DNA from: Robiginitalea sp. SC105
Lineage (GTDB): Bacteria > Bacteroidota > Bacteroidia > Flavobacteriales > Flavobacteriaceae
Reading direction: 5' to 3'
Assembly: GCF_014243345.1 (NCBI RefSeq)
Contig: NZ_JACLZF010000001.1
Coordinates: forward strand, 1,364,001-1,428,000
DNA length: 64,000 bases
Both the position numbers and the translations under genes were made by a program. Every line of letters starts with the position of its first letter. Positions within the stretch are counted from its first letter, which is position 1. Below are positions 1 through 9,141 of the stretch, piece by piece. The notes under the pieces were generated by a model. The model saw only the letters and a list, made by a program, of their open reading frames with translations. It made no database searches and was not told the DNA's origin.

Positions 1-1608
1 GCGGGCGTTTTGCTGGACGGTGGCGATGTACTCCTGCATCCAGACCACCAGCTGGGAGAACAGTTGCTGCTCCAGGTCAAGGATGCGTTCTTCGGCCCCC
101 AGTATCTTTCCTTCATATTCCTTGAGTTCCTCGGTGATGTAGCGCTCGGCGCTGACCAGGGTCTGCTTCCGGATCCATTCCGGGGGGACCTTGTCCTTGT
201 GGGTGTTGCGGACCTCGATGTAATAGCCGAACACATTGTTGGAGGCGATCTTCAGGGAAGTGATCCCGGTCCGTTCCTGCTCCCGCCGGAGCATCTGGTC
301 CAGGTAGTCCTTGCCCGATCCGGCCAGGCCCCGTAGCTCGTCCAGTTCTTCCGAATACCCAGGGGCGATGGTGCGCCCTTTGCCGATGATTGCCGGGGCC
401 TCTTCCAGCAGGACGGCCTTGATCCGCTCCCGTAGCGGGACGCACTGGTCGAGCCGGCCGGAGAGCTCCTCCAGGGCGGGCTCCCCGGAACCGGCCGTGC
501 GGCTTTTGACGGGGACCACGGCTTCCAGGGCGTTTTTTAAATGCACCGTATCCCGGGGGGTGATCTTGCCGGCGGCCACCTTGGCAATGAGCCGTTCCAA
601 ATCGCCCATCTGCCGGAGTTGTTCCCGGATCGGGGACAGCAGGTCGGGTTGGCTGCAAAAGTGGGCCACCACCCGGTGCCGCCTCCGGATGGGCTCCAGG
701 TCCTTGAGCGGGAGGGCCAGCCATTGACGCAGCAGGCGCCCCCCCATGGGCGACCGCGTGTGGTCTGTCACATCCAGCAGGGAAACCCCGCCGGGGTCCC
801 GGGTGCGGAACAGTTCCAGGTTTTGCATGGTGAAGCGGTCCATCCAGACATAGTCCTCGGAAGCGAGCCGGCGGATGCCCCCGATGTGCCCGAGCTGCCG
901 GTGCTGGGTCTCCCCCAGGTAATGCAGGATGGCACCGGCGGCCAGGATGCCGGCCGGCTGCCCTTCCACCCCGAAACCTTTCAGGCCGGTGGTCTTGAAA
1001 TGGTTGGTCAGGGTTTCCCGGGCGTAGTTTTCCTGGAATACCCAGTCCTCCAGGCAAAAGGTATGGTATCCCGGGCCGAATTGCTCCCGGAAATCCGTCC
1101 GGTGCTTTTTGGAGATCAGGATTTCCTTGGGGCCGAAATTCTGCAGCCACTTGTCCGTGGTTTCCCGGTTTCCCTCCGAGAGGAAAAATTCCCCCGTGGA
1201 CACATCCAGGAAGGAAACCCCCATCCGCGCCCCGCCAAAATGCACGGCGGCCAGGAAGTTGTTCGCCTTGGCCTGCAGCATGTCGTCCCCCAGGGCAACT
1301 CCCGGGGTCACCAGTTCAGTGACACCCCGCTTCACGATGGTCTTGGTCTGTTTCGGGTCTTCCAGCTGGTCGCAGATGGCCACCCGCTGCCCGGCTTTCA
1401 CGAGTTTGGGCAGGTAGGTGTTCAGGGCGTGGTGCGGAAACCCGGCCAGGGCTGTCTGGTCGCCCCCGTTGTTGCGCTGGGTGAGCACAATGTCCAGGAT
1501 TTCGGCCGCCTTCTCGGCATCGGCGCCGAAGGTCTCGTAAAAATCGCCCACGCGGAACAACAGCAATGCATCCGGATATCGTTTTTTGATACCGTTGTAC
1601 TGCTGCAT
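1..1608 (-). CDS. mutS: DNA mismatch repair protein MutS (N-terminal part, cut by window edge)
   Basis: MutS recognises mispaired or looped bases and starts mismatch repair. The gene runs off the left edge, so the C-terminal ATPase domain is not visible. The visible 536 codons open with the mismatch-binding domain: GDFYE at residues 21-25 carries the Phe-x-Glu pair (Phe23, Glu25) that reads the mismatch. The connector, core and clamp regions follow. The only ATG (1608) lies inside the conserved TPLMQQY block. The frame stays open upstream with a basic stretch (AAKKKKETP) but offers no ATG, GTG or TTG, so the true start may be a rare CTG at 1641. It is divergent from the SpoU-type gene. Confidence 0.93.
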   Translation of the reverse strand, partial: MQQYNGIKKRYPDALLLFRVGDFYETFGADAEKAAEILDIVLTQRNNGGDQTALAGFPHHALNTYLPKLVKAGQRVAICDQLEDPKQTKTIVKRGVTELVTPGVALGDDMLQAKANNFLAAVHFGGARMGVSFLDVSTGEFFLSEGNRETTDKWLQNFGPKEILISKKHRTDFREQFGPGYHTFCLEDWVFQENYARETLTNHFKTTGLKGFGVEGQPAGILAAGAILHYLGETQHRQLGHIGGIRRLASEDYVWMDRFTMQNLELFRTRDPGGVSLLDVTDHTRSPMGGRLLRQWLALPLKDLEPIRRRHRVVAHFCSQPDLLSPIREQLRQMGDLERLIAKVAAGKITPRDTVHLKNALEAVVPVKSRTAGSGEPALEELSGRLDQCVPLRERIKAVLLEEAPAIIGKGRTIAPGYSEELDELRGLAGSGKDYLDQMLRREQERTGITSLKIASNNVFGYYIEVRNTHKDKVPPEWIRKQTLVSAERYITEELKEYEGKILGAEERILDLEQQLFSQLVVWMQEYIATVQQNAR

Positions 1609-1757
1609 CAGCGGGGTCTCTTTTTTCTTTTTTGCTGCCAGGGTGTTGCGGTTCTGGGATGTGAGAAACGAAAATAAGGGATTCCCCCTGTGCGCCCAAT
1701 GGATGTTGATATTTAAGGATAACTTCGGCCCGGGCGGGCCCCCTGCCGGATTTGTGG

Positions 1758-1765
1758 TATTTTTG
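1758..1765 (+). promoter_or_regulatory. -7 promoter element of the SpoU methyltransferase gene
   Basis: TATTTTTG matches the Bacteroidota -7 consensus TAnnTTTG and lies 21 nt before the ATG at 1787. No clear -33 TTTG is visible at the expected distance. Confidence 0.5.
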
Positions 1766-1786
1766 GGCCGATTAGCCCCCTGACCC

Positions 1787-2338
1787 ATGCGCAAACTCAA
1801 AAATGAGGAACTCGGCCGCCTGGACGTGGCCTCGTTTAAGGAGGCCCGCAAAACGCCGGCCGTCCTGATACTCGACAATGTCCGGAGCCTGCACAACGTG
1901 GGTTCCGTATTCCGGACAGCCGACGCCTTCCGGATCGAAAAGATCTGGCTTTGCGGCATCACGGCCCGCCCGCCCCACAAGGATATCCGCAAGACGGCCC
2001 TGGGCGCCACGGAAAGCGTCAGTTGGGACTATGCGGCCGATACGCTCACGGCAATTGCCCAGGTGGAGAAGACCCACCAGTGCTGGGCACTGGAACAGGC
2101 CGAAGGGGCCGTTGCCCTGCAGGACTTCCGGCCGGAGCCGGGAGCGTCCTATGCCTTTGTCCTGGGCCATGAGGTAAAAGGGGTTTCCCAGGCGGTCATC
2201 GACCGCTGCCGGGGCGTGATCGAAATCCCCCAGCTGGGGACCAAACACTCCCTGAACATATCCGTGGCTGCCGGGGTGCTCCTCTGGGATTTTTACGCCA
2301 AGACCGCCGGGGGTCAGGCACCCGGATCCGCAGGGTAG
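1787..2338 (+). CDS. SpoU/TrmH-family RNA 2'-O-methyltransferase
   Basis: This is a small (183 aa) SPOUT-fold enzyme that should transfer a methyl group from SAM to a ribose 2'-hydroxyl in tRNA or rRNA. All three SpoU motifs are present: motif 1 around residues 30-48 (DNVRSLHNVGSVFRTADAF, with the conserved Asn31 and Arg43), motif 2 at 126-132 (LGHEVKG) and motif 3 at 145-163 (EIPQLGTKHSLNISVAAG), which forms the SAM-binding knot. There is no N-terminal RNA-binding extension, so it resembles the minimal TrmL/TrmH-like group. The exact target nucleotide cannot be read from sequence. The start ATG follows a good promoter, and the gene is divergent from mutS. Confidence 0.9.
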   Translation: MRKLKNEELGRLDVASFKEARKTPAVLILDNVRSLHNVGSVFRTADAFRIEKIWLCGITARPPHKDIRKTALGATESVSWDYAADTLTAIAQVEKTHQCWALEQAEGAVALQDFRPEPGASYAFVLGHEVKGVSQAVIDRCRGVIEIPQLGTKHSLNISVAAGVLLWDFYAKTAGGQAPGSAG

Positions 2339-2369
2339 TACCCGTCGTGGACAACCCGGTGTCCCGAAT

Positions 2370-2396
2370 AAAAAAACCCCGGCCGAAAGGCCGGGG
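2370..2396 (-). terminator. Rho-independent terminator of folK-dNK
   Basis: An 8-bp perfect stem, CCCCGGCC and GGCCGGGG around a GAAA loop, is followed on the minus strand by seven T residues. It lies about 80 nt past the stop of the minus-strand folK-dNK gene. On the plus strand the T tract is missing, so it may serve the SpoU gene only weakly. Confidence 0.8.
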
Positions 2397-2477
2397 CTGG
2401 GTATAGTTTGAGTTAGTCAGATGTCCTTCAAAAGGAGGCGCAAGAAAATAATTTCGCCCCATTCTACAAAAGGATTC

Positions 2478-3635
2478 CTAAATTTTAACATCCCCCTGCT
2501 CCAGGATGGCAGCCGACATCTGATCGAGGATCCGGTGGTAATCCCCGGGGTTCTCGACAAAGTCACAGCCGCTCACATCGATGACCAGGGAGTTGAGTTC
2601 CGGGGAATTTTTCATAAAGTCAAAATACCCCCGGTGGATCTGTTCCAGGTAATCCGCCGGGATCTCCTGTTCGTAGGGGCGCCCCCGTCTGGCTATCTGT
2701 TCCAGCAGCCGGTCCGTGTGCTGGTAGAGGTATACGTAGAGGCGGGGTTTGCGGACCTCCTTGTACATGAGGTTGAAGAGTTTCCGGTACAACAGGAATT
2801 CGTCTTGCTGCAGGGTGATCCGGGCAAAGATCAGGCTCTTGTAGATGTCGTAGTCGCTGATCATAAACCGCTTGAAAAGATCCAGCTGGCGGGTGTCTTC
2901 CGTAAACTGCCGGTAGCGTTCGGCCAGGAAGGACATCTCCAGCGGGAAGGCATAGCGGGCACGGTCTTCATAGAATTTGGGGAGGAAAGGATTGTCCGCG
3001 AACCGCTCCAGGATCAGTTTGGCGTCCATGTCCGAGGCGATCATCCCGGCGAGGGTGGTTTTCCCGGCGCCGATATTCCCTTCGATGGCGATATAGCCCC
3101 GGTCGGCAAAAAGGGAGGTGCGGTCGGGGAACAGTTTATGGGGGGTCCGTACGACGGAGGCGCGGTCCCTGCAGGACTGCAGCAGGTTCCGGGAATCCTT
3201 TTTCAGGACAGGGTGGTAGAATTGGGGGGCAATGTCCGCCAGGGGTTTCAGGACAAACGCCCGTTCGGCGATCTTGGGGTGGGGGATCTCCAACCCGTCC
3301 TCCGAGAAGACCTCCCTGCCGTAATACAGGATGTCGATGTCCACACTGCGGGAGGCATATCCGCCGCCGGTTTTCCGCTCCCGGCCGAGTTCTTTTTCGA
3401 TCCCCAGCAGGACATCCAGCAATTCCCGGGGCCCCAGCCCGGTCTGCACCGCTGCGCAGAGGTTCAGGAAATCCCCCCCTTCGAAGCCCCAGGCAGGCGA
3501 CTGGTAAACCGGGCTGATTTTAAGGAGGGAGCCCGCGCGGGCGGCAATCAGAAAGAGCGCCTGCTGGAGCAGCCAGGCGCGGTTTCCCAGGTTGCTTCCC
3601 AGGGAGAGGAGGGCTGTTTCGGATCGCTTCTGCAC
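2478..3635 (-). CDS. folK: Bifunctional HPPK (FolK) - deoxynucleoside kinase fusion
   Basis: This 385-aa protein joins two enzymes. Residues 1-150 are 6-hydroxymethyl-7,8-dihydropterin pyrophosphokinase of folate synthesis, with the SVDIDIL block at 97-103 (metal-binding aspartates) and the downstream IPHPKIAERAFVLKPL signature. Residues 180-385 are a dNK-type deoxynucleoside kinase with P-loop GNIGAGKTT (186-194), a salvage enzyme phosphorylating deoxynucleosides. The fusion is known from flavobacteria, where the kinase half prefers deoxyadenosine; that preference is inferred here. The start is GTG at 3635, with a TAATTTG promoter-like element only 5 nt upstream. A second, unfused dNK lies at 48055-48669. 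Confidence 0.92.
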   Translation of the reverse strand: MQKRSETALLSLGSNLGNRAWLLQQALFLIAARAGSLLKISPVYQSPAWGFEGGDFLNLCAAVQTGLGPRELLDVLLGIEKELGRERKTGGGYASRSVDIDILYYGREVFSEDGLEIPHPKIAERAFVLKPLADIAPQFYHPVLKKDSRNLLQSCRDRASVVRTPHKLFPDRTSLFADRGYIAIEGNIGAGKTTLAGMIASDMDAKLILERFADNPFLPKFYEDRARYAFPLEMSFLAERYRQFTEDTRQLDLFKRFMISDYDIYKSLIFARITLQQDEFLLYRKLFNLMYKEVRKPRLYVYLYQHTDRLLEQIARRGRPYEQEIPADYLEQIHRGYFDFMKNSPELNSLVIDVSGCDFVENPGDYHRILDQMSAAILEQGDVKI

Positions 3636-3752
3636 AGCGCAAATTACGGAAAAACAATCCGATTCGGACCCGATCGGGCAGGTCTTTGTGACCGATTCAA
3701 CCCGCGGGCCGGGATGGGCCTGAAGCGTAGGCGGAGATCGGAGGCGAATGGT

Positions 3753-3760
3753 TATCTTTG
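3753..3760 (+). promoter_or_regulatory. -7 promoter element of sppA
   Basis: TATCTTTG matches TAnnTTTG exactly and ends 18 nt before the sppA ATG at 3779. It overlaps an upstream in-frame TTG (3758), which argues for the ATG as the true start. Confidence 0.6.
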
Positions 3761-3778
3761 CGCCTAGATCTGTCGATT

Positions 3779-5533
3779 ATGGCGTTTTTGAGAAATTTAT
3801 TGGCGGCAATCCTCGGCACCCTGATGGCCTTAGGGATCGTGTTTTTCATGTTCCTGATTTTTATCAGCCTCGCGGGAAGTGAGGAACCCGTCAACATAAA
3901 GAAGCATTCGGTCCTGGAGCTGAGCTTTCCCTACCCGGTAAACGAGTATGCGGGCAACGACCCCAGCGACCCTCTGGCCGGGCTTTTTGATGTTTCCCAG
4001 GGACTGGACGAAATCACCAAGGCCATCCGCCTGGCGGCCGATGACGACCGGATCGATGGCATCAGCCTGAGCGGCCCGTACCTCCTGGCAGGCATCTCCC
4101 AGACCCGTGCCATCCGCCAGGCGCTTGCGGACTTCCGCGAGAGCGGCAAATTCATCTACGCCTACGGCGACTTTTTCATGCAGAAGGACTATTACCTCTC
4201 GAGCGTGGCGGACAGTATTTTCATGAACCCGGCCGGGCAGGTCGAATTCAAGGGGCTTGCAGCCGAGGTCCTCTATTTCCAGGACTTCCAGGATAAGACC
4301 GGGGTTCGTATGGAAGTAGTGCGCCACGGCAAATACAAAAGTGCGGTGGAGCCGTTCCTCAGCGATTCGATGAGCGAGGAGAACCGGCAGCAGATCTCGG
4401 AATTGCTGGGGTCGATCTGGTCGAGTATCCGGGGGGAAATTGCCGCCAGCCGGGGCCTGGAGGAGACAGAACTGGACCGGATTGCGGATGTGCTTCTGGC
4501 GCGGACCCCGGAGCGTGCCGTATCCTCCGGGCTGATTGACGGCCTGCTCTACGAGGATGAGTACAACGACCTGCTGGCAACAGCCAGCGGGGCGGACGAT
4601 GGGGACCCGATCCAGGTTAGCCTTCAGGACTACATCCGGGCAACAAAGGGCAAACGTTTGTATACGGGCGAAAGCAGGATTGCCATTATCTACGCCCAGG
4701 GGGAAATTCTCTATGGGGATGGCGGCCCGGATTTCATCGGGCAGGCCGGGATGCAAGAGGTGTTCAAAAGGGTTCGGGATGACGAGGACATCAAAGCCGT
4801 GGTACTTCGCATCAATTCCCCGGGAGGAAACGCATTGAGTTCGGAGGTGATCTGGCGGGAGATCACACAGACTCGCAAAAAGAAACCCGTGGTCGTATCC
4901 CTCAGCGATGTGGCGGCCTCTGGGGGATACTATATGGCCGTTGGCGGGGACCGGATCCTGGCGGAGCCGACCACCATCACCGGGTCCATCGGTGTCTTTG
5001 CCACCATCCCGAATATCAGCGGGCTCTCTGAAAAAATCGGCGTCAATGCCGAACAGGTGGGTACCCACGACCTGTCGGTGGACTACTCCTTTTTTGAGCC
5101 GATGAGCGATGAATTCCGGAAGGTCTTGAGGGACGGCATCGAGGATACTTACCAGACTTTCCTGCAGCGCGTGGCCGATGGCAGAGGGATAAGCCTGGCA
5201 CGTGCCGACAGCCTGGCCCAGGGCCGGGTTTGGAGCGGGACGGAGGCCGTCCGCCTGGGCCTGGTGGATTCCCTGGGGGGGATGCCCGAGGCATTGGATA
5301 CCGCAGCCGAGCTGGCCGGGATCGATTCCTACCGCACCCTTTCCCTGCCCAAATACAAATCGGGCCTGGAACGGCTGATGGAGGACCTTGGCGGAACGGG
5401 TGAGGCCGCACAGAAAGCAGTGCTCAAAAACCAACTCGGGGACGAATGGGCCCAAATCCTCGGGCAGATCAAGGCACAGATGCAGCGCAAGGGCATACAG
5501 GCGCGGCTTCCCTTTACCCTGGAAATCCGCTAG
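3779..5533 (+). CDS. sppA: Signal peptide peptidase SppA, 67K type
   Basis: This is a membrane-anchored serine protease of peptidase family S49 that degrades cleaved signal peptides. It has 584 aa with one N-terminal transmembrane helix (about residues 5-30) and two tandem S49 domains, the long 67K architecture of E. coli SppA. The catalytic dyad is split as in that family: Lys187 in GKYKSAVEPF of the first domain and Ser381 in the AASGGYY motif of the second. The ATG at 3779 is preferred over an in-frame TTG at 3758 because the TTG lies inside the promoter. The queuosine transporter gene follows after 2 nt, so the two are probably co-transcribed. Confidence 0.93.
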   Translation: MAFLRNLLAAILGTLMALGIVFFMFLIFISLAGSEEPVNIKKHSVLELSFPYPVNEYAGNDPSDPLAGLFDVSQGLDEITKAIRLAADDDRIDGISLSGPYLLAGISQTRAIRQALADFRESGKFIYAYGDFFMQKDYYLSSVADSIFMNPAGQVEFKGLAAEVLYFQDFQDKTGVRMEVVRHGKYKSAVEPFLSDSMSEENRQQISELLGSIWSSIRGEIAASRGLEETELDRIADVLLARTPERAVSSGLIDGLLYEDEYNDLLATASGADDGDPIQVSLQDYIRATKGKRLYTGESRIAIIYAQGEILYGDGGPDFIGQAGMQEVFKRVRDDEDIKAVVLRINSPGGNALSSEVIWREITQTRKKKPVVVSLSDVAASGGYYMAVGGDRILAEPTTITGSIGVFATIPNISGLSEKIGVNAEQVGTHDLSVDYSFFEPMSDEFRKVLRDGIEDTYQTFLQRVADGRGISLARADSLAQGRVWSGTEAVRLGLVDSLGGMPEALDTAAELAGIDSYRTLSLPKYKSGLERLMEDLGGTGEAAQKAVLKNQLGDEWAQILGQIKAQMQRKGIQARLPFTLEIR

Positions 5534-5535
5534 GC

Positions 5536-6246
5536 ATGAAGGGATCCGACCAACAGGTGGCCTATCGGGCATACCTCTTCCTGGGCGCGCTGTTTATTAC
5601 CTCCCTGGTAGTTTCGAACCTGATTTTCCAGAAATTCTTCTACTGGAAGCCGTTCGGGGATGCCGAGGTCTTCGGGGCCCCGCTTTTTGAATTGTCCGTG
5701 GGCATCCTGCCATACCCGATCACCTTTTTGATCACCGACCTGATTTCCGAGATTTACGGCCGGAAGAAGGCGAACCAGGTGGTAACGGCCGGGATATTTG
5801 CCTCCTTCTTTTCCATGGGGATCGTCCTGCTGGCCAACCATGCCCCGGCCATCGCCAATTCCCCGGTGGACGACGCCGTCTTCAGCCAGGTATTTGCCCT
5901 GTCGCCCGTGGCGGTACTCGCCTCCATGCTGGCCTACCTTTTTGCGCAGTACATCGATATCGCCATCTACCATTTCTGGAAACGCCTGACCAATGGCCGC
6001 TACCTCTGGCTGCGGAACAATTTTTCCACCTTTTCCTCCCAGATCGTGGATACGTTTACCGTGATTTGCCTGCTTTGCACCTTCGGGGTCCTTCCCTGGA
6101 GCGCTTTTTACGGCCTGTTTGTGTCGGGGGTGATTTTTAAGATATTTATCGCCTTCCTCGACACCCCTTTCCTCTATCTATTCGTATATATCTTCCGCAG
6201 GCGTTTTGGCCTGGCGCCCAATGAGGAGATGCCTCTGGACTTCTGA
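5536..6246 (+). CDS. Queuosine precursor transporter (YhhQ/DUF165 family)
   Basis: This integral inner-membrane protein of 236 aa has about six hydrophobic helices. It matches the VUT/DUF165 family, whose E. coli member YhhQ imports the queuosine precursors preQ0 and preQ1. Family features seen are a first helix ending in VVSNLIFQKF, the PYPITFLITDLISEIYGRK segment near residues 65-85 and a Q/D-rich VDTFTVICL helix. The start at 5536 is chosen because it is the ATG 2 nt after the sppA stop; the longer open frame would overlap sppA. The role in queuosine salvage is inferred from the family. Confidence 0.85.
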   Translation: MKGSDQQVAYRAYLFLGALFITSLVVSNLIFQKFFYWKPFGDAEVFGAPLFELSVGILPYPITFLITDLISEIYGRKKANQVVTAGIFASFFSMGIVLLANHAPAIANSPVDDAVFSQVFALSPVAVLASMLAYLFAQYIDIAIYHFWKRLTNGRYLWLRNNFSTFSSQIVDTFTVICLLCTFGVLPWSAFYGLFVSGVIFKIFIAFLDTPFLYLFVYIFRRRFGLAPNEEMPLDF

Positions 6247-6355
6247 TCGCATCCCGGACCACCATTTAACGGATCGGACATACGTATTTCAGCTGCATTG
6301 CGTTTATTATAGCGGCGGGGAACGCCCGCCTGAATCCACTTTTAGAATACCACCT

Positions 6356-9073
6356 ATGAAACGAAAAAAGCTACTGAAAATATTTGGGGGGATCCTTTTG
6401 TTCCTCCTCTTGCTGGTTATCGGCATCCCGCTTTTCCTGGAGGCCAAAATCGGCCCGATCCTGCGTTCCAACGTGAACAAGGCCATTACCGGCGAATTCG
6501 ATTTTGAGGATGCCAGCCTGAGCCTAATCCGCAACTTCCCCAATGCCCGGGTATCCCTAACCGGGATGCGCATCACCACGGCGGCCCCGTTCGAAGGGGA
6601 CACGCTGCTCACCGCGCGGGAGGCCTACCTCGTCATGGGGATCGGGGAGCTTTTCAAAGGGGCCGGGGAACCCATCGGCATCCGGGAGCTCTATATATCC
6701 GGGGCCGACCTGAGGCTTAAAATCGATTCCCTGGAGCAGCCCAATTACATGATAGCCGTAGAAGACACCGACCCGGGATCTTCGGCGGATACCGCGGAAG
6801 GGTTCACCTTTGATCTGCAGGATTACCAGCTCCGGGACTCGAGGATCTCCTATTCCGACCGGTCTTCGGGGATCGACTTTGTGCTGGAGGAAATCCAGCA
6901 CGAGGGTACCGGGGACCTCTCCCTGGCCGAGTCCAGGTTGCAGACCCGGACGCAGGCCCTGATCAGCCTGGCCATGGACAGTGTGCAATACCTTCGCCGC
7001 AACAGCCTGCAACTCGATGCCCTGATCGGGATTGACCTGGGGACCGATACCTATACCTTCCTGGAGAATTCGGGTACCATCAACCAGATGCCCCTGGTAT
7101 TCGAGGGCAGTGTCCAGCTGGTGGAAGACGGGCAGGAAATCGACCTGGCCTTCCGCACGCCCAGCTCGGACTTCAAAAATTTCCTGGCCCTGATCCCCGA
7201 GGCGTATTCGAAGGACCTGGCCAATGTGTCCACAAGCGGGAATTTCAGCCTGGAAGGAACCGTCAAAGGGAGGTCGGACGACACGCGTATCCCGGGCTTC
7301 GACATCCGCATGGAGGCCACCGATGCGTCCTTCCGCTACCCGGACCTGCCCCGGGGCATCGACGACATCAATTTCAGCGCCCGGCTGCATAATACCACTG
7401 GCGATATGGACGACACCTTCCTGGAGATCCCGAAGGCCGGTTTCCGGATCGACCAGGATGCCTTTGCCATGAACGCCAGGATCCAGTCGCTCACCACCAA
7501 CCCGAAGGTGGACGCAGCCGTGAAGGGGACCGTCAACCTGGCCAACCTGAACCAGGCCTACCCGGTGGATATGGCCCCCGGCCTGAGCGGCCTGCTCCGG
7601 GCCGATATACAAACGGCCTTTGACATGGCCTCGGTGGAGAATAAGCGCTACCAGGATACCCGAACTTCGGGGACCCTGCAGGTGAGCAACCTGAACCTGC
7701 AGACCGACAATTTCCGGGAGCCCGTCAAAATAAGTGAAGCCAGCCTGCGGTTCGACCCGGCCCTCGCCCGGGTGGAAAAATTGTCCGGAACCCTGGGCCA
7801 GAGCGATTTCAGCCTGAACGGCTCCATCCCCGGCTACCTGGGGTATATGTTCAACAACGGGCTTCTCCGGGGCGATTTCAACCTGAGTGCCAACCAGCTG
7901 GTTGTTGCCGATTTCATGAGCCCGGAACCGCCCACCGGCGCAGAAGCCGACCCGGCAGCTGATTCGGCCTTCCGCATCCCGGAAAACCTGGACCTTACCA
8001 TCCGGGGGCAGGCCGCAACCGTGAATTACGACGGCCTTCCCCTGCGCAACGTGAGCGGGGGGCTGTTGGTCCGCGACCAGCAACTGCAGATCCAGGACGT
8101 CCGCTCGGACGCCCTGGACGGCAAGCTGTCCCTCAATGGGATGTTGTCCACAAGGGAAGGGGCGCCCCGTTTCGACATGAACCTGGGCATTGACGGTTTC
8201 CGGATTCGGGAGACCCTCGAAGCCATCGAACTGTTTAAAACCCTGGCTCCCATCGCGGCCATCGTGGAGGGGAAACTGAATTCCAGGGTGAGCCTGAGCG
8301 GCCTGCTGAACGAAGATTTCACCCCGGACCTGATGTCCCTGGCCGGCAACGTGGTGGCCGAAGTGCTGGCGACCGACGTGACCGGGAACAAGGCTCGGGT
8401 GCTCGAGGCCCTGGATACCAGGCTCGATTTCTTCAAGATGGAGGACCTGGACCTGAAAGGGCTGAAGACCGTCCTGAATTTTGAAAACGGGCTGGTAACG
8501 GTCAGGCCCTTCAGTTTTTCCTACCGGGATATCGAGGTAACCGTGGCGGGGAGCCACAGTTTTGACCAGCAGCTGAATTACACGGCCACCCTGCAGGTGC
8601 CCGCCAAATACCTCGGCAGCGAGGTAAACCGCCTGGTGACCGAATTGCAGGAGCCCGGGCTGCAGGAGGCGACCATCCCGGTGGTGGCCACCATCGGGGG
8701 GCGGTACTCGGAGCCGACGGTCCAAACAGACCTGAATCAGGCCGTTACCGGCCTTACGTCCCGCCTGGTGGAGGCGCAGAAGCAGAAATTGCTGGCGACG
8801 GGCAAGGACAAGGCCAACGAGCTGATCGGCAACCTGCTGAAAGGGTCCCCGGACACCACGGCCACCGCAAACCGGAAGGATTCCGTACGCACGGGGCTCG
8901 GCAATGTGCTCAAGGACGTGGTACAGGGGAAACAAGCGGATACTGCCGCAGCCAACACCGGTACCCAGACCACGGGCGGCCAGGTGGAAAGCGCCGCACG
9001 CAATGTCCTGGGAGGTTTGCTGAAGAAAAAGAAGGATACGGCCCGTACTACGGCCCGCGATTCAGTTCAGTAG
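6356..9073 (+). CDS. AsmA-like envelope protein, 905 aa
   Basis: This is a large AsmA-family protein. A single N-terminal helix (residues 5-25, KLLKIFGGILLFLLLLV) anchors it in the inner membrane and the long remainder is predicted periplasmic, rich in beta-strand with the repeated pattern of the AsmA/TamB/YhdP superfamily. Proteins of that superfamily are linked to lipid transport between the membranes. The C-terminal third has the AsmA-2-like VRPFSFSYRDIEVTVAGSHS stretch. The tail (about 830-905) is polar, with KKKKDTARTTARDS at its end. The ATG at 6356 is chosen because it directly precedes the basic residues and the helix. The precise substrate cannot be read. Confidence 0.85.
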   Translation: MKRKKLLKIFGGILLFLLLLVIGIPLFLEAKIGPILRSNVNKAITGEFDFEDASLSLIRNFPNARVSLTGMRITTAAPFEGDTLLTAREAYLVMGIGELFKGAGEPIGIRELYISGADLRLKIDSLEQPNYMIAVEDTDPGSSADTAEGFTFDLQDYQLRDSRISYSDRSSGIDFVLEEIQHEGTGDLSLAESRLQTRTQALISLAMDSVQYLRRNSLQLDALIGIDLGTDTYTFLENSGTINQMPLVFEGSVQLVEDGQEIDLAFRTPSSDFKNFLALIPEAYSKDLANVSTSGNFSLEGTVKGRSDDTRIPGFDIRMEATDASFRYPDLPRGIDDINFSARLHNTTGDMDDTFLEIPKAGFRIDQDAFAMNARIQSLTTNPKVDAAVKGTVNLANLNQAYPVDMAPGLSGLLRADIQTAFDMASVENKRYQDTRTSGTLQVSNLNLQTDNFREPVKISEASLRFDPALARVEKLSGTLGQSDFSLNGSIPGYLGYMFNNGLLRGDFNLSANQLVVADFMSPEPPTGAEADPAADSAFRIPENLDLTIRGQAATVNYDGLPLRNVSGGLLVRDQQLQIQDVRSDALDGKLSLNGMLSTREGAPRFDMNLGIDGFRIRETLEAIELFKTLAPIAAIVEGKLNSRVSLSGLLNEDFTPDLMSLAGNVVAEVLATDVTGNKARVLEALDTRLDFFKMEDLDLKGLKTVLNFENGLVTVRPFSFSYRDIEVTVAGSHSFDQQLNYTATLQVPAKYLGSEVNRLVTELQEPGLQEATIPVVATIGGRYSEPTVQTDLNQAVTGLTSRLVEAQKQKLLATGKDKANELIGNLLKGSPDTTATANRKDSVRTGLGNVLKDVVQGKQADTAAANTGTQTTGGQVESAARNVLGGLLKKKKDTARTTARDSVQ

Positions 9074-9140
9074 CCCGGGCATCCCGGTAGCCGGATCTCA
9101 CGATTAGCCGGATCGCTCCGGTAGCCCAGAATCCCGGTGG
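9071..9140. repeat. Cluster of short direct repeats in the AsmA/DUF2797 intergenic gap
   Basis: TAGCCGGATC occurs twice (9088-9097 and 9105-9114). They are flanked by two imperfect copies of a TAGCCC...ATCCCGGT unit (9071-9087 and 9122-9138). They sit between the 3' ends of two convergent genes. They could be a degenerate transcription-end structure; I assign no function. Confidence 0.4.
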
Positions 9141-9141
9141 T

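Noticed and set aside
3758-3778. TTG start of sppA at 3758
   Set aside because: It lies inside the TATCTTTG promoter box; the ATG at 3779 gives a normal membrane anchor.
3830-5572. 580-aa open frame on the minus strand
   Set aside because: It is antisense to sppA, which has clear catalytic residues; no recognisable domain.
6557-8935. 792-aa open frame on the minus strand
   Set aside because: It is antisense to the AsmA-like gene, shows no family motif and its composition (rich in G, H, Q, P, V) is typical of a reverse-frame shadow in GC-rich DNA.
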